A stretch of 64,000 nt of DNA from CBDAQV01 sp965199335 (lineage in GTDB: Bacteria > Pseudomonadota > Alphaproteobacteria > CALMVH01): positions 744,001 through 808,000 of the forward strand of contig CBDAQZ010000004.1 in NCBI GenBank assembly GCA_965199335.1, in the 5' to 3' direction. Positions 1-7,743 of this stretch are shown one piece after another (within the stretch, counting starts at the first letter, position 1; each line of letters begins with the position of its first letter). The translations under genes were made by a program, and so were the position numbers. A model generated the notes under the pieces. It ran no database searches and was not told the DNA's origin. It saw only the letters and a list, made by a program, of their open reading frames with translations.

Positions 1-1
1 G

Positions 2-1147
2 CCGTGCCATATCACCTATACCACGCCTGAAGTGCACACGCTGATCCGCGGCAATCTGCATGTCGCGCCCCTGTATTCCGGGCAGATCCAGGGTGTTGGC
101 CCCCGTTATTGCCCCTCGATCGAGGACAAGATCGTACGCTTTGCCGACAAGGAACGACACCAGATATTCCTGGAGCCTGAGGGTCTCGACGACGACACGA
201 TCTACCCAAACGGCATCTCCACATCCTTGCCGGAAGAGGTACAGATCGAGATGCTGCGGTGCATTCCCGGCCTTGAACATGCGACGATGCTGCGCCCGGG
301 CTATGCCATCGAATACGATTATATCGACCCACGCAGCCTGAGCCATGGCCTGGAATCGCGCACGATCGCCGGCCTGTTCTGCGCCGGTCAGATCAATGGC
401 ACCACCGGATACGAGGAGGCGGCGGCGCAGGGCCTGATGGCCGGGCTGAATGCTGCTAATGCCGCAGCGGGCACTGCGCCACTGATCCTGGACCGCGCCA
501 GCGCCTATATCGGCGTAATGATCGATGACTTGGTAACGCGCGGCACGAGCGAACCCTATCGCATGTTTACTAGCCGCGCCGAATACCGCCTGAGCCTGCG
601 CGCCGATAATGCCGATCTGCGGCTGAGCCCGATTGCCATGGCCCTGGGGTGCGTTGGACGAACAAGAACGGAAAGCTTTAGCGAAAAACAGGCCGAGATC
701 GCGTCTGCCCGTAACTTCGCCGCCGCCAACGGCGCCAGCCCTAACGAACTGGCCAGGCATGGCATTATGGTCAACCAGGATGGCGTCAGGCGCGATTTCA
801 TCGATTTGCTGCGTTATCCCGATGTCACGATCGAGCGCCTGTTCGATGTCTGGCCAGACCTGCGCACCTATTCCGCACCTGTGCTTGAGCAGCTTGAGAT
901 CGAAGGCCGTTACGCCGGTTATGTCGAACGCCAGAGCGTCGACATCCGCGCCTATCGCAGAGATGAGGCCCTCGAGCTGCCACCGGAACTCGATTTCGAC
1001 AGCATCGGCAGCCTGTCCACCGAGATGCGGCAAAAACTGAAGGCGGCCCGGCCCGGCACGCTAGGGGCGGCGGAACGCATTCCCGGTGTAACGCCCGCTG
1101 CCCTGGTCGCCTTGCTCCGCCATGTCAGGAAGCGCGATGCAGCCTGA
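2..1147 (+). CDS. mnmG: tRNA uridine-5-carboxymethylaminomethyl modification enzyme MnmG (GidA), 3' part
   Basis: The reading frame is open from the first bases of the window, so the N-terminal FAD-binding half lies outside. What is visible is the C-terminal part of MnmG, recognised by the stretches THSSLRG-like 'VHTLIRGNLH', 'GVGPRYCPSIEDK', 'GLEHATMLRPGYAIEYDY', 'GTTGYEEAAAQGL' and 'TSRAEYRLSLRADNAD'. With MnmE, MnmG installs the carboxymethylaminomethyl group on wobble U34 of certain tRNAs. The stop lies 26 bases inside the start of rsmG, so the two are translationally coupled, the usual mnmG-rsmG-parA-parB order of origin-proximal regions. Identity is secure; only the partial status limits the entry. 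Confidence 0.95.
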   Translation, partial: PCHITYTTPEVHTLIRGNLHVAPLYSGQIQGVGPRYCPSIEDKIVRFADKERHQIFLEPEGLDDDTIYPNGISTSLPEEVQIEMLRCIPGLEHATMLRPGYAIEYDYIDPRSLSHGLESRTIAGLFCAGQINGTTGYEEAAAQGLMAGLNAANAAAGTAPLILDRASAYIGVMIDDLVTRGTSEPYRMFTSRAEYRLSLRADNADLRLSPIAMALGCVGRTRTESFSEKQAEIASARNFAAANGASPNELARHGIMVNQDGVRRDFIDLLRYPDVTIERLFDVWPDLRTYSAPVLEQLEIEGRYAGYVERQSVDIRAYRRDEALELPPELDFDSIGSLSTEMRQKLKAARPGTLGAAERIPGVTPAALVALLRHVRKRDAA

Positions 1148-1748
1148 GGAGTTTGCCGATCTTTTCCCTGTTTCACGTGAAACACTGGACAAGCTGCGTA
1201 TCTACGAACGCCTGTTGCGAGAGTGGGGGCAAACCCTAAGCCTGGTCGGACGCGCCACGCTCGACGATATCTGGTCGCGCCACTTTGCGGATTCCGCCCA
1301 GCTGTTTCCCTTGATCAAAGGCAAGACACCCTTGCTGGACATGGGATCGGGCGCTGGGTTCCCCGGCATGGTACTGGCGATCATGGGGCTGAGACACGTC
1401 CATCTTTCTGATAACAATCAGAAAAAAACCGAGTTCCTGCGTACGGTGGCAAACGAGACCGCGACCCCGATTGTCATCGACAATTGCAAGGCGGAGGCAG
1501 TCCCCGATACCGGCTTCACCACCATTACGGCGCGCGGCCTCGCATCGCTGGACGAGTTGTTGCGGCTATCCTTTCGCCTTCATGGCAAACACACGCAGGG
1601 CCTGTTCCTGAAGGGAAAGTCGCACGTGGAAGAACTTGTGGCAGCCGATCGGGATTGGACCTATCACTGCGATATCATTCCCAGCGTCACCAGCGCCGAA
1701 TCCGCGATCCTGCGCATCACCCATCTTGAAAGGCGAAAAGCCGCATGA
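1122..1748 (+). CDS. rsmG: 16S rRNA (guanine527-N7)-methyltransferase RsmG (GidB)
   Basis: A 208-residue SAM-dependent methyltransferase that modifies G527 of 16S rRNA. The SAM-binding glycine motif GSGAGFPG is at about residues 75-82, preceded by the conserved WSRHFADS segment at 51-58; length is normal for RsmG. Two in-frame starts are possible, ATG at 1122 (MSGSAMQPEE) and ATG at 1137 (MQPEE); both overlap the end of mnmG. The stop overlaps the parA start in an ATGA. A perfect parS palindrome is embedded in codons about 17-21, so this coding sequence doubles as a centromere site. Confidence 0.95.
   Translation: MSGSAMQPEEFADLFPVSRETLDKLRIYERLLREWGQTLSLVGRATLDDIWSRHFADSAQLFPLIKGKTPLLDMGSGAGFPGMVLAIMGLRHVHLSDNNQKKTEFLRTVANETATPIVIDNCKAEAVPDTGFTTITARGLASLDELLRLSFRLHGKHTQGLFLKGKSHVEELVAADRDWTYHCDIIPSVTSAESAILRITHLERRKAA
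1169..1184. other. parS: parS centromere site (ParB-binding), 16/16 consensus
   Basis: The 16-base palindrome TGTTTCACGTGAAACA matches the general bacterial parS consensus at every position. It lies inside the 5' part of rsmG and about 1.3 kb before parB. ParB nucleates here and spreads, and ParA then segregates the origin region. It lies about 4.7 kb from the candidate origin at 5837-6256. I saw no second full-length match in the window; a half-site resembling it near 5066 is too short to call. Confidence 0.93.
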
Positions 1749-2524
1749 CCCGGATACTCGCCATCGCCAATCAGAAGGGTGGGGTCGGCAAGACGACCAC
1801 CGCCGTCAATCTTGCCACGGCCTTGGCTGCCGTCGGCAAGACGGTGCTGCTGATCGATCTCGACCCGCAGGCCAATGCCTCGACCGGATTCGGCCTGATG
1901 CGCGACCCGGCGCGGCGCGGGACGTATGAAATCCTGGTCGGCGATGCGGATATCGAAACCGTCCTGGTCGATACGCCGGTGCCGAACCTCAAGATCGCAG
2001 CCTCGACCATGCATCTGGCCGGCGCGGAGATCGAGCTGGTCGGCGAAAGGGAGCGGGAATACAAGCTGCATTACGCCCTGCACAAGACCCAGCTGAACTA
2101 CGATTACGCGATCATCGACTGCCCGCCCTCGCTTGGCCTGCTGACGCTCAACGCGCTGGTCGCGTCCGACGGCGTGATCGTGCCGCTGCAATGCGAGTTC
2201 CTGGCGCTGGAAGGGCTCAGCAATCTGGTCCAGACGATCGAGACGGTAAAGCGGGGTTTCAATCCCGCCCTGGTGCTGGAGGGGATCGTGCTGACCATGT
2301 ACGACCGGCGCAATACATTGTCGCAGGAAGTCGCACGCGATGTCCGCGAGCATTTCGGGGACAAGGTCTATCACACTGTAATTCCAAGGAATGTTCGCGT
2401 TTCCGAAGCGCCTTCGCACGGGTTGCCGGTCATCCTTTACGACCACCGCTCCAGCGGGGCCGCCGCCTATATCCAGCTTGCCGGCGAAGTGCTGAAACGA
2501 AAAACACAGGGACTTGCCGCATGA
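1745..2524 (+). CDS. parA: Chromosome partitioning ATPase ParA
   Basis: A 259-residue Walker-type ParA/Soj ATPase. The deviant Walker A motif KGGVGKTT is at residues 11-18 and the 'LLIDLDPQ' switch at about 35-42; 'DCPPSLGLLTLNAL' is the Walker B region. There is no N-terminal DNA-binding domain, as expected for chromosomal ParA. It binds DNA non-specifically when ATP-bound and moves ParB-parS complexes. The start overlaps the rsmG stop by ATGA and the stop overlaps the parB start by ATGA, implying one coupled operon. Confidence 0.96.
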   Translation: MTRILAIANQKGGVGKTTTAVNLATALAAVGKTVLLIDLDPQANASTGFGLMRDPARRGTYEILVGDADIETVLVDTPVPNLKIAASTMHLAGAEIELVGEREREYKLHYALHKTQLNYDYAIIDCPPSLGLLTLNALVASDGVIVPLQCEFLALEGLSNLVQTIETVKRGFNPALVLEGIVLTMYDRRNTLSQEVARDVREHFGDKVYHTVIPRNVRVSEAPSHGLPVILYDHRSSGAAAYIQLAGEVLKRKTQGLAA

Positions 2525-3414
2525 CCGCCGAAACCGCCGTGAAGGAAAAATCCATGAAGAAACCGGCTCTCGGCCGTGGCCTGTCCGCCTTGCTGGCGCA
2601 AGCCGAGCAGACCTATTCCACCGCCGGGGCTACCCCCATGGGCCAGGTCAGGCGCGCCGGCGTCGACCAGTTGCAGCCGGGCAAGTACCAGCCTCGCCGC
2701 CGCTTCGACCCCGAGGCGATAGGGCAGCTGGCTGAATCGATCAAGGCGCGCGGCGTCCTGCAGCCGATCCTGGTGCGACCGGCGGAGGGCGGCAAGTACG
2801 AGATCATCGCCGGCGAGCGGCGCTGGCGGGCGGCGCAACAGGCCGAGCTGAGCGAGGTGCCGATCCTGGTACAGGATTTCGGCGACGCCGAGGTGCTGGA
2901 GATCGGGCTGATCGAAAACCTGCAGCGGCAGGATCTGAACGCCCTGGAAGAGGCGGACGCCTATAAGCGCCTGATGGACGAGTTCGGCCATACCCAGCAG
3001 GTGCTGGCGGAGACGGTCGGCAAGAGCCGCAGTCACATCGCCAACACGCTGCGCCTGCTTAGCCTGCCGGAAAGCGTGCGCACGATGGTCATCACCGAAC
3101 GCCTGACCGCCGGCCATGCACGGGCGCTGATCAATGCATCCAACCCATTGAAACTGGCGGAGGAAGTCGTTGCGAGGGGACTATCGGTGCGCGAGACCGA
3201 ACGCCTGGCTTCGGTCAAGATCGATCCCAAGAGCGCCAAGACGCCGAAGGCGAAGCGTAGCGCCGATATCGGGTTGATCGAAACCGACCTGACGCGCCGT
3301 CTTGGCCTGAAGGTAAAGATCGCCTCGCAGGGCAATTCGGGCAGCGTAACGCTGTTCTTCAGCACCCTCGACCAGTTCGACGACCTGCTGGCCCGGTTCA
3401 CTCGCGCGAACTAG
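2521..3414 (+). CDS. parB: Chromosome partitioning protein ParB
   Basis: A 297-residue ParB/Spo0J CTPase clamp. The N-terminal ParA-interacting peptide 'KKPALGRGLSALL' is at about residues 13-25, the CTP-binding box GERRWRAA at 98-105, 'ENLQRQDLN' at 132-140 and the parS-reading helix-turn-helix around 165-180. The frame is open further upstream, but the ATG at 2521, overlapping the parA stop by ATGA, gives the normal N-terminus; ATG 2554 (MKKPALGRG) is a second option. Its stop shares the CTAG at 3411-3414 with the stop of the convergent gene. Its target parS is at 1169-1184. Confidence 0.95.
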   Translation: MTAETAVKEKSMKKPALGRGLSALLAQAEQTYSTAGATPMGQVRRAGVDQLQPGKYQPRRRFDPEAIGQLAESIKARGVLQPILVRPAEGGKYEIIAGERRWRAAQQAELSEVPILVQDFGDAEVLEIGLIENLQRQDLNALEEADAYKRLMDEFGHTQQVLAETVGKSRSHIANTLRLLSLPESVRTMVITERLTAGHARALINASNPLKLAEEVVARGLSVRETERLASVKIDPKSAKTPKAKRSADIGLIETDLTRRLGLKVKIASQGNSGSVTLFFSTLDQFDDLLARFTRAN

Positions 3415-4322
3415 TTGATCAGCGCTGTAACCGGCACACCATTCTGGGAGGCAACGGCCGCGTTTCCGGCATTGTCCTGCAGCGCCATCGCCTTGTACTG
3501 GTCCAGCGCCTTCATCATCGCGTCGGAGATGTTTGCCGGCGGAACCGGAACGGCATTGGGTGACAGGGAAGGTGCCGCCGGTACCGAGGGAGGCGGCGTG
3601 GTCGAGGCCGAAAGACCGGTCGTGCCAAGCCCCGGTGCGGGGGTCTGCGCAGGCTGATTACCACCGGGCTGGCTGTTGGGCTGGGCGCTCTGCTGCGCTT
3701 TCAGGATCGCCTCGTTGGTGGCGCGGTGGCTGTCGCCGGTCGGTACGGTCGTGTTCAGAGGCACGCCATGGGCGCTGTGACCGCCGCGCTGGAGGGTCTG
3801 ATAGAAGCTGGTCGGCCCGTTGAGCGGCGTCATCTGCGCCGGATCGGAGGTGGCGACGGCGGGGGCTGGTGTGGTTGCCGCAGGAGCCGTTGCGAAATCG
3901 GGCGGCAGCAGGTTGGTCGGCATGCCGGAATTATCGGCGCCGGAAGCGGAGGCGGTTTCGTTTGCCGCAGGCTTGGCCGCACCGTCCTTGGCAGCATCGT
4001 CATCGTCGCCGAACAGGGTGGCCCAGATATGGCCGCCGATATCCTTGCCCGTTGTGCCCTCGACAACCTCGTTCACGACTGAGGAGGCCAGGCCCATCAA
4101 GCCGCCATACAAGGCATCGCCCGCGATGCGGGCGGCGGGGGTGATGGTATCGCCTGTCAATTCGCGGTAGATGGTGCTGATGATCGGGATATGCTGCAGG
4201 GGGTTTATGACTTCCAGAAGATCGCCGAAGCTCATGCCGTCGTGATTTTTCGCAGGGGCCTGGGCCGCGGCGCTGCCGGTGGTTTGAGTTTGCGTGGCTT
4301 CCGCTGTAATCATTGTCGTCAT
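3411..4322 (-). CDS. Hypothetical protein with Ala/Pro/Gln-rich C-terminal half
   Basis: About 303 residues if started at the ATG at 4322 (MTTMITAEATQ); ATG 4313 (MITAEAT) is equally plausible, while the frame continues upstream without a convincing ribosome site. Residues about 25-85 form an ordered segment (GMSFGDLLEVINPLQHIPIIS, then 'YRELTGDTITPAARIAGDAL', then 'GGLMGLASSVVNEVVEG') that reads like a conserved domain. The rest is rich in A, P, T, N and Q and probably disordered. There is no signal peptide or clear membrane helix. It is convergent with parB and divergent from the regulator at 4440. I do not recognise a function. Confidence 0.7.
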   Translation of the reverse strand: MTTMITAEATQTQTTGSAAAQAPAKNHDGMSFGDLLEVINPLQHIPIISTIYRELTGDTITPAARIAGDALYGGLMGLASSVVNEVVEGTTGKDIGGHIWATLFGDDDDAAKDGAAKPAANETASASGADNSGMPTNLLPPDFATAPAATTPAPAVATSDPAQMTPLNGPTSFYQTLQRGGHSAHGVPLNTTVPTGDSHRATNEAILKAQQSAQPNSQPGGNQPAQTPAPGLGTTGLSASTTPPPSVPAAPSLSPNAVPVPPANISDAMMKALDQYKAMALQDNAGNAAVASQNGVPVTALIN

Positions 4323-4439
4323 ACCTGTCGTCTTCCCTTGTCGGCACGTGCCCACGCAGAACAGATAAGCAATAACCATGCCATCAGGCCCCAACCCTGA
4401 ATTTTCGCCTGAATTTCCTTACCCGGACGTTTCAAGACA

Positions 4440-5063
4440 ATGAGTCCCGAAAGATCCACCCTGGTGGTCTACGAGCCTGAGCCGTCGCTCAGCCTCCTGT
4501 TGCAGGAACAGCTGGGCGGCTGGCATGTCCGGCAGGTTTCGGAGAGCGCCGACCTTGCGCGAACCACCGTGCAGGCCGCCCTGATAGCGACCGAGGGCGA
4601 TTATGGATCCTTGGCCGCAGTCCTGCGGCGCGCGGGTATGATCGGCCCGATTTTCGCGCTTGGTGAGGATGTCCCGGCGCCGCTGATCGGATTGCAGAAA
4701 CCGCTGCGCATCCCGGCATTGCTGGCACGGCTGAATTCACCCGATTCCAGCGCGGTCGACGGTGCGACGATCGGGAAATGGCGGCTGGACCTGGCACAGC
4801 GGGCGATCGTGGACGATGCACGGCAAGTCCTAGAGCGCCTGACCGACAAGGAATTTTCCCTGCTGTACCTGCTGTTGACCAACGCGCCCGGAACCGTCGA
4901 CCGCGAGCGGCTGCAAACCGAAATCTGGCGTTATCACGCAGACGCCGACACCCACACCGTCGAAACCCATGTCTGGCGACTGCGGCAGAAGCTGGAAGCC
5001 GATCCTGCCAATCCCGACTTGCTGCTGACCGGAAGCGATGGCTATTTCCTGAACCGGCCCTAG
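4440..5063 (+). CDS. OmpR/PhoB-type response-regulator-like protein with degenerate receiver
   Basis: A 207-residue protein. Residues about 115-207 form an OmpR/PhoB winged helix ('LERLTDKEFSLLYLLL', 'VETHVWRLRQKLE', 'LLLTGSDGYFLN'). The N-terminal domain has the size of a receiver, but the acidic pocket is gone: the usual DD near the start is 'YEPEPSL', and the position of the phospho-accepting Asp reads 'ALIATEGDYG'. It therefore probably works without Asp phosphorylation, as an atypical regulator. No histidine kinase is adjacent. It is convergent with the secreted protein gene at 5060, the two stops sharing CTAG. Confidence 0.8.
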   Translation: MSPERSTLVVYEPEPSLSLLLQEQLGGWHVRQVSESADLARTTVQAALIATEGDYGSLAAVLRRAGMIGPIFALGEDVPAPLIGLQKPLRIPALLARLNSPDSSAVDGATIGKWRLDLAQRAIVDDARQVLERLTDKEFSLLYLLLTNAPGTVDRERLQTEIWRYHADADTHTVETHVWRLRQKLEADPANPDLLLTGSDGYFLNRP

Positions 5064-5836
5064 CGCGTTTCACGCAATTGCTGGGAACACAGATTGCTGA
5101 TGCGCTGGTATTCCTGCAGCGTATCGACCGCCTGCTGGGCGCGTGTATCTTCCTGGCTCATCGCGTCGATCTGGTCCTTCAGCACATCGTCCAGCTGCTG
5201 CACGAACTGATCGAATTCGCCCTTGATCTGGTCGCGGCTGCCCGGTCCGAAAAACCCCCGTCCCTGGCTGAACCGGCTGAGCGCGGCCCTGATCTGCGGC
5301 AAATGACGATCGGTGACGATGCGATCGACATTGACATGTTTCATCTCGTGATCGTGCACGGCGTTGAACATGCACGTGCCGGGCGGATAGTCGTTCGCCA
5401 CCCAGACCTGCGGCGTCAGGACGATCTGGAACTTGATGCTTTGCACCGACAGGCAGTTGAGCCCGTTCGACACCGTGATCATCTGGTAGGGAATGTTGCG
5501 CTTGTAGGTGAACATGCCTTGCGTCAGGCCGCCCGTATGCCAGGCCGGGCCGGTGGCGCCAGGTGGCCTGTACGATCCGCCATTGGTCGATTTCTGTGTC
5601 AGCCCGGTGGTGGATTCCGAATAGCTGTATGTCGGATCGTTGCGCTCCGCCGTCACTTCGACCTCGGGGGTCGTCGTCGTCACTTCGCAACCGGCATCGC
5701 CCGGGACGGTGTTGCCGCTATAGGGCGCTCCATTGCCGTAGGGAGACGACCTGTAGGCGGGCGGTCCACCGAATTGCGGCCCGTACTGTACCGGAATCAG
5801 CAGCAATGATGCGGCCATGGCCATCATGTTGAACAT
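5060..5836 (-). CDS. Secreted HExxH protein, DUF922-like putative zinc protease
   Basis: 258 residues. The start at 5836 is preceded by a strong AAGGAGG site. A short hydrophobic N-terminus (MFNMMAMAASLLLIPV) suggests export. The region after about residue 40 is low-complexity, followed by a globular part with the motif HDHEMKH (H163, E164, H167), the HExxH arrangement of zincin metallopeptidases. Cys128 and Cys155 flank it. Spacing and flanks ('FNAVHDHEMKHVNVDR') resemble DUF922 secreted Zn-dependent proteases, an assignment from memory of the family. The C-terminal 80 residues look helical. It lies directly beside the candidate origin. Confidence 0.72.
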   Translation of the reverse strand: MFNMMAMAASLLLIPVQYGPQFGGPPAYRSSPYGNGAPYSGNTVPGDAGCEVTTTTPEVEVTAERNDPTYSYSESTTGLTQKSTNGGSYRPPGATGPAWHTGGLTQGMFTYKRNIPYQMITVSNGLNCLSVQSIKFQIVLTPQVWVANDYPPGTCMFNAVHDHEMKHVNVDRIVTDRHLPQIRAALSRFSQGRGFFGPGSRDQIKGEFDQFVQQLDDVLKDQIDAMSQEDTRAQQAVDTLQEYQRISNLCSQQLRETR

Positions 5837-6256
5837 CGTTCCACCTCCTTGACGAACGGGAGAGTGCCTACGAGCAGAAGCGAAGTCAACATTACTTTAA
5901 ACGCAAATAATGATCGAAAATTATTCCTGATTACATAATAAATATTATAGATATTATTTGATATGGATAATAGAGGCCATGAATCATGGGGATAAGATTG
6001 TGAACACCGATCCGCCCACAATACTGCGGTCGGCTCAATGGCCGGAACACGATCATTGTGCAAACTATCCCGCTCTTTCACAGAGCGACGCCTTATCCAT
6101 CCACAGCGCATGGAACGGGGGTCGAAGGGGCGCAAAGCGGGGACAGTTCGACGGGGTCCAACCCCGCACAGTTTATCCCCAGTCCCCGATCGCCCTTGTG
6201 CACAAGGTTTGCGTAACAAGCTTGACGGTTGCGATCCATAACGGTCTGCTAGAACG
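5837..6256. other. oriC: Candidate chromosomal replication origin (oriC), 420-bp gene-free region
   Basis: No convincing gene fits here. About 5885-5970 is strikingly AT-rich against a GC-rich background, suitable as an unwinding element. Sites one mismatch from the DnaA box TTATCCACA occur at 5962-5970 (reverse, TTATCCATA), 5987-5995 (reverse, TTATCCCCA) and 6173-6181 (TTATCCCCA). A palindromic pair TTGTGCACA, one mismatch from TTATNCACA, is at 6196-6205, and weaker copies are at 5998-6006 and 6093-6101. The position between parABS and aroE-coaE-dnaQ matches origin neighbourhoods known in alphaproteobacteria. Supported by sequence and synteny, not by skew calculation. Confidence 0.6.
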
Positions 6257-7099
6257 ATGAGCATCCAGGGAACCACGGTCTTGACCGGTGTGGCCGGCTG
6301 GCCGGTAAGCCATTCGCGATCGCCCTCGATCCATAATTACTGGTTTGCGCTGCACGGTATCGATGCCGCCTACGTTCCACTTCCCGTCGCGCCCAAAAAT
6401 TTCCGCGAAGCCATGCGCGGTTTGCAGGCAGCGGGATTTCGCGGCGTGAACGTCACCGTGCCCTATAAGGAGGCGGCTGCGGCGATCGCGGATACGATGG
6501 AAGAGTCGGCGCGCCATATCGGGGCCGCCAACACGCTATGCTTCACCCCCGACGGCATCATCCATGCCGCCAATACCGACAGTTCCGGTTTCATGCAAAG
6601 CCTTATATCCGGTGCTCCACGCTGGACAAAAGATGCAGGTCCTGCCGTCGTGCTAGGCGCGGGCGGCGCGGCGCGGGCGGTCGTGTGCGCATTGCTCAAT
6701 GCTGGCGTCGACAGGATCAGGGTGGTCAACCGCTCCGTCGATCGGGCCCTGGCGCTGCAGATGCATTTCGGCCGCGACCTTGAGATATTCGGCTGGGCCG
6801 AGGCACCCGATGCGCTGGAGGACGCCGCGCTGCTGGTCAACACGACAACGCTCGGCATGCAGGGCCATCCCCGCCTCAACATCGCGATAGAGACGCTGCC
6901 GTCGAATGCGGTGGTGAGCGATCTGGTCTATGCGCCGCTGGAAACGGAACTGCTGGCGGCGGCGCGGCGGCGTGGTCTGACGGCGATCGATGGGATGGGC
7001 ATGCTGCTGCATCAGGCGGCTGCCGCCTTCGCCCTGTGGTTCGGACTGGAACCGGTGGTGGACGAGGCGCTCAGACATCATGTCCTGAACCGGGCATGA
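6257..7099 (+). CDS. aroE: Shikimate dehydrogenase (NADP+)
   Basis: 280 residues, normal for AroE, which reduces 3-dehydroshikimate in the aromatic amino acid pathway. Substrate-binding SHSRSP is at residues 18-23, NVTVPYKE with the catalytic Lys71 at 65-72, the catalytic Asp partner in 'NTDSSG' at 106-111, and the NADP loop GAGGAAR at 134-140. The ATG at 6257 has only a weak ribosome site. It heads an aroE-coaE-dnaQ operon; the stop overlaps the coaE ATG by ATGA. The gene-free candidate origin lies immediately upstream. Confidence 0.95.
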   Translation: MSIQGTTVLTGVAGWPVSHSRSPSIHNYWFALHGIDAAYVPLPVAPKNFREAMRGLQAAGFRGVNVTVPYKEAAAAIADTMEESARHIGAANTLCFTPDGIIHAANTDSSGFMQSLISGAPRWTKDAGPAVVLGAGGAARAVVCALLNAGVDRIRVVNRSVDRALALQMHFGRDLEIFGWAEAPDALEDAALLVNTTTLGMQGHPRLNIAIETLPSNAVVSDLVYAPLETELLAAARRRGLTAIDGMGMLLHQAAAAFALWFGLEPVVDEALRHHVLNRA

Positions 7100-7743
7100 T
7101 CGTCATCGGTCTCACCGGATCGATCGGCATGGGCAAGAGCACAGCCTGCCTGTTGTTCAAGCGCCTAGGACTGAAAGTGGACAGCGCAGATGCCGCGGTG
7201 CATCGTCTTCTGGCACCGGAAGGAAAAGCCTTCGCCGCCGTCGCACGCCAATTCCCGCAGGTCGTGGTCGATGGGGTGATAGACAGGGGTGCGCTGGCCG
7301 CGATCGTCTTCGCCGAGCCTGCGCGTCTGGCCGTGCTCGAGGCGATCCTGCACCCGCTGGTCGCGGCCGAGCGACGCAGGTTCCTGGCGTTGGCCAGGAA
7401 ACGAGGCGACCGCATGGTCGTACTGGACATCCCCCTGCTGTTCGAACGAATGCTGCAAGGCCAGGTCGATGCGATCATAACGGTCAGCGCGCCCTGCTTC
7501 GTGCAGCGTGCCCGCGTTCTGGCGCGCCCGGGAATGGACAAGGCCCGCTACGAACGGATAGTGACGCGGCAAATGCCGGATATCGAAAAGCGCCGTCGAA
7601 GCGACTATGTCGTTCATACCGGCGGCACCGTCGGGTCGACGCTGAAACAGTTGCGGACGATCCTGAAAGAGATAGACTCCGGCCATGCGCGAAATCGTCC
7701 TCGACACAGAAACCACCGGCCTCGATCCCCTCGCCGGGCATAG
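7096..7743 (+). CDS. coaE: Dephospho-CoA kinase
   Basis: 215 residues; catalyses the last step of coenzyme A synthesis. The P-loop GSIGMGKS is at residues 8-15, with 'VDSADAAVHRLL' and 'VVLDIPLLFE' as the CoaE lid and substrate regions. The ATG at 7096 overlaps the aroE stop and is preferred over the longer upstream frame. The last 20 or so residues are Arg/Pro/His-rich and are encoded in the same DNA as the start of dnaQ, a 59-base overlap in a different frame; that tail is not a typical CoaE end. Confidence 0.94.
   Translation: MIVIGLTGSIGMGKSTACLLFKRLGLKVDSADAAVHRLLAPEGKAFAAVARQFPQVVVDGVIDRGALAAIVFAEPARLAVLEAILHPLVAAERRRFLALARKRGDRMVVLDIPLLFERMLQGQVDAIITVSAPCFVQRARVLARPGMDKARYERIVTRQMPDIEKRRRSDYVVHTGGTVGSTLKQLRTILKEIDSGHARNRPRHRNHRPRSPRRA

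Noticed and set aside
5060..5080. A second parS near 5066
   Set aside because: Only TTTCACG of the palindrome is present; the other arm is missing.
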